Of a stretch of DNA of 6,798 nucleotides, positions 5,185-6,798 are shown in pieces; positions within the stretch are counted from its first letter, which is position 1, and each line of letters opens with the position of its first letter. The notes below the pieces were generated by a model. It had not been told where the DNA came from. It saw nothing but the letters and a program-made list of their open reading frames with translations, and ran no database searches. The translations under genes and the position numbers were made by a program. Origin of the DNA: an uncultured Butyrivibrio sp. (GTDB lineage: Bacteria > Bacillota > Clostridia > Lachnospirales > Lachnospiraceae); contig NZ_CAMVPU010000115.1 of NCBI RefSeq assembly GCF_947169445.1, forward strand, positions 1-6,798. The letters are read 5' to 3'.

Positions 5185-6471
5185 ATGAATTCAAGAAATA
5201 TTAAGACAAAATGCTCCTACGTTATAATGGGACTTGGGCAATTCCTGTACGGACAGAGAATAAAGGGAATGCTTTATATGGCAGTACTTGCCTTATATTT
5301 GTGGTATCTTTTTACCGTCGGATTTGGAGATATGGCAGGTTTTTTTACCCTTGGAACTGTGGAGGGTGATCCATGGCTTGGCACAAAGGGTGATGATTCT
5401 ATCATCATGATGTTAAGAGGAATACTGGCATTTCTGATACTTATTTCAGTAATCGTGTTTTATCTTTCTAACATAAAAGATGTTAAGAACACAGAAAAGC
5501 TAGTGGAGCAGGGCAAGCCTGTTCCCGGCTTTTTAGCATCATTGATGCTGTTTGTGGATAAAAAGTTCTATGTTGTGGCGCTGTTTCTTCCGGTTGCGGG
5601 AGTTGCACTGTTCAACGTGCTTCCTATTATTTTCATGATCCTTATTGCCTTTACAAATTATGGTGGGGATATCGTTCCTCCCAAGCTAGTGGACTGGATA
5701 GGATTTGGGAATTTTATACAGATCTTTTCCCTGTCAGGAATAAAGGATACCTTTCTAAAGATACTTGGATGGAATGTGATCTGGGCAGTGTGCGCAACGA
5801 CTCTTAACTATTTTGGAGGATTATTTCTAGCACTTCTTCTGAATAAGAAATGTGTTAGGGGAAAGACCTTTTGGAGAGCCTTCCCTATTCTTGCATACGC
5901 CGTTCCAGGATTTATTACCCTTTTGGGATTCAAGTTCATGTTCTCTTATGGCGGACCTATCAATTACTACCTGAAAGTTATGGGACTTGAGCCGGTGGGA
6001 TTTTTGGATATTGATGCCGGATGGAAAGCCAGAATTATAGGTCTTTTAGTTAATGCCTGGATATCAATACCTACTTCAATGTTGCTGGCTACAGGAATAC
6101 TTTCAAACATGAATAATGAACTATATGAGGCTGCCAGCCTCGACGGAGCAGGAAGATGGAAGCAGTTTACAAAGCTCACACTTCCTTTTGTGGTGTTTTC
6201 CACAACGCCAACACTGATCACCAGCTTTGTAGGGAATTTCAACAACTTTGGTGTATTCTACTTTCTAAGGGGAGGCCTTTATTTGGATGATTATTTCCTT
6301 GCAAGTGATACAGACCTTCTCATTAACTGGCTCTATAACCTCTCTATTGACAATAATTACTATGGAATAGGCGCGGCAGTCAGCCTTATCATTTTCATTA
6401 TTACTTCGGTGATTTCTCTGGTAACATACGTTAATTCATCAGCATTTAAAAAGGAGGATACTTTCAGATGA
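5185..6471 (+). CDS. malF: maltodextrin-type ABC transporter permease, MalF-like
   Basis: This is a 428-residue inner-membrane subunit of a sugar importer that would pair with the MalG-like protein downstream. Hydrophobic segments are visible at about 29-46, 73-94, 128-156, 194-219, 232-254, 284-304, 334-350 and 393-416, giving about eight passes. The EAA loop that docks the ATPase is clear: E315-AASLDGAG then KLTLPF. The N-terminal GLGQFLYGQRIKGMLYM stretch is the pattern seen in Firmicutes MalF/MdxF-type permeases, which have a longer N-terminus than simple sugar permeases. Length agrees with that group. AGGGAG (5173-5178) lies 6 nt before the ATG, and the gap from the binding protein is 11 nt. 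No ATP-binding subunit is encoded in the window. Such importers often share a MalK/MsiK-type ATPase made elsewhere, but it could also lie downstream. Confidence 0.92.
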   Translation: MNSRNIKTKCSYVIMGLGQFLYGQRIKGMLYMAVLALYLWYLFTVGFGDMAGFFTLGTVEGDPWLGTKGDDSIIMMLRGILAFLILISVIVFYLSNIKDVKNTEKLVEQGKPVPGFLASLMLFVDKKFYVVALFLPVAGVALFNVLPIIFMILIAFTNYGGDIVPPKLVDWIGFGNFIQIFSLSGIKDTFLKILGWNVIWAVCATTLNYFGGLFLALLLNKKCVRGKTFWRAFPILAYAVPGFITLLGFKFMFSYGGPINYYLKVMGLEPVGFLDIDAGWKARIIGLLVNAWISIPTSMLLATGILSNMNNELYEAASLDGAGRWKQFTKLTLPFVVFSTTPTLITSFVGNFNNFGVFYFLRGGLYLDDYFLASDTDLLINWLYNLSIDNNYYGIGAAVSLIIFIITSVISLVTYVNSSAFKKEDTFR

Positions 6472-6798
6472 AAAAAGAACGACTTTCAGAAGCTGTCGTT
6501 ACACATATAGTACTTATCTTAGTATCCTTCATATTCTTTTTTCCGGTGTTGTGGCTTGTATTGGCTTCATTTTCAGCCTCTGGATCAATTTATGATTATG
6601 ACGGATTTTTTCCAAAAAGCTATAGCCTTGGGACCTATCTCAAATTGTTTACGGATACACAGATGTATGACTATCCAAGCTGGCTTAGGAATACTCTTTT
6701 TGTGGCTGTTTTCTCCTGTGTACTGTCTACAGTACTGGTAATTCTGACAGCATATACCATGAGCAGATTCAGATTCAAAATGAGAAAACCGCTTATGA
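6468..6798 (+). CDS. malG: maltodextrin-type ABC transporter permease, MalG-like (5' part only)
   Basis: The first 110 codons are present and the frame runs off the window end without a stop; full-length MalG-type proteins are near 275-300 residues. Transmembrane segment 1 is at about 12-36 (IVLILVSFIFFFPVLWLVLASF). An external loop with the typical FFPKSYSLGTYLKLF pattern follows. The conserved W72-LRNTLFVAV leads into segment 2, ending AYTMSRFRFKMRK, the family's A-Y-x-x-x-R-F-x-F motif. The EAA loop lies beyond the window. The ATG overlaps the MalF-like stop by 4 bp (ATGA), with AAGGAGG at 6451-6457, 10 nt upstream, so the two permeases are probably translated in a coupled way at matched levels. 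It would form the heterodimeric channel with the preceding subunit. Confidence 0.9.
   Translation, partial: MKKERLSEAVVTHIVLILVSFIFFFPVLWLVLASFSASGSIYDYDGFFPKSYSLGTYLKLFTDTQMYDYPSWLRNTLFVAVFSCVLSTVLVILTAYTMSRFRFKMRKPLM

Overview
The window looks like part of a low-to-mid GC Gram-positive (Firmicutes) genome, most plausibly a gut or rumen Lachnospiraceae of the Butyrivibrio/Pseudobutyrivibrio kind. The reasons are strong GGAGG-type ribosome sites before every gene, lipoprotein (lipobox) signal peptides instead of periplasmic ones, an AT-leaning composition, and a LacI regulator beside an alpha-glucan GH13 enzyme and a MalEFG-type ABC importer. The genus is an inference from gene style, not a database match.

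Layout: positions 1-90 hold the last 29 codons of an unidentified plus-strand gene. A short convergent gap (91-193) with a small palindrome follows. A LacI-family regulator runs leftward (194-1084). The 185 bases between its start and the first rightward gene form a compact divergent control region. It has two back-to-back promoters whose -35 boxes overlap on opposite strands, a TTAAC/GTTAA inverted repeat over each predicted transcription start, and a further unrelated 17-bp inverted repeat in the middle.

Rightward is a tight operon: an accessory surface lipoprotein (1270-2034), a cytoplasmic neopullulanase/cyclomaltodextrinase-like GH13 enzyme (2049-3725), a maltodextrin-type solute-binding lipoprotein (3722-5173), a MalF-like permease (5185-6471) and a MalG-like permease cut by the window end (6468 onward). 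Gaps are 14 and 11 nt and two junctions are 4-bp ATGA overlaps, so the five genes are probably co-transcribed and partly translationally coupled.

Proposed working: the two lipoproteins capture alpha-glucan oligosaccharides at the cell surface, the permease pair imports them using an ATPase not encoded here, and the GH13 enzyme hydrolyses them in the cytoplasm. The divergent repressor would control both itself and the operon through the matched operators. The most unusual points are the accessory lipoprotein (an InlB-B/Flg_new-type repeat joined to a SusE-like beta-sandwich), the mirror-symmetric control region, and a regulator whose hinge lacks the usual LacI residues, paired with operators that lack the usual central CpG.
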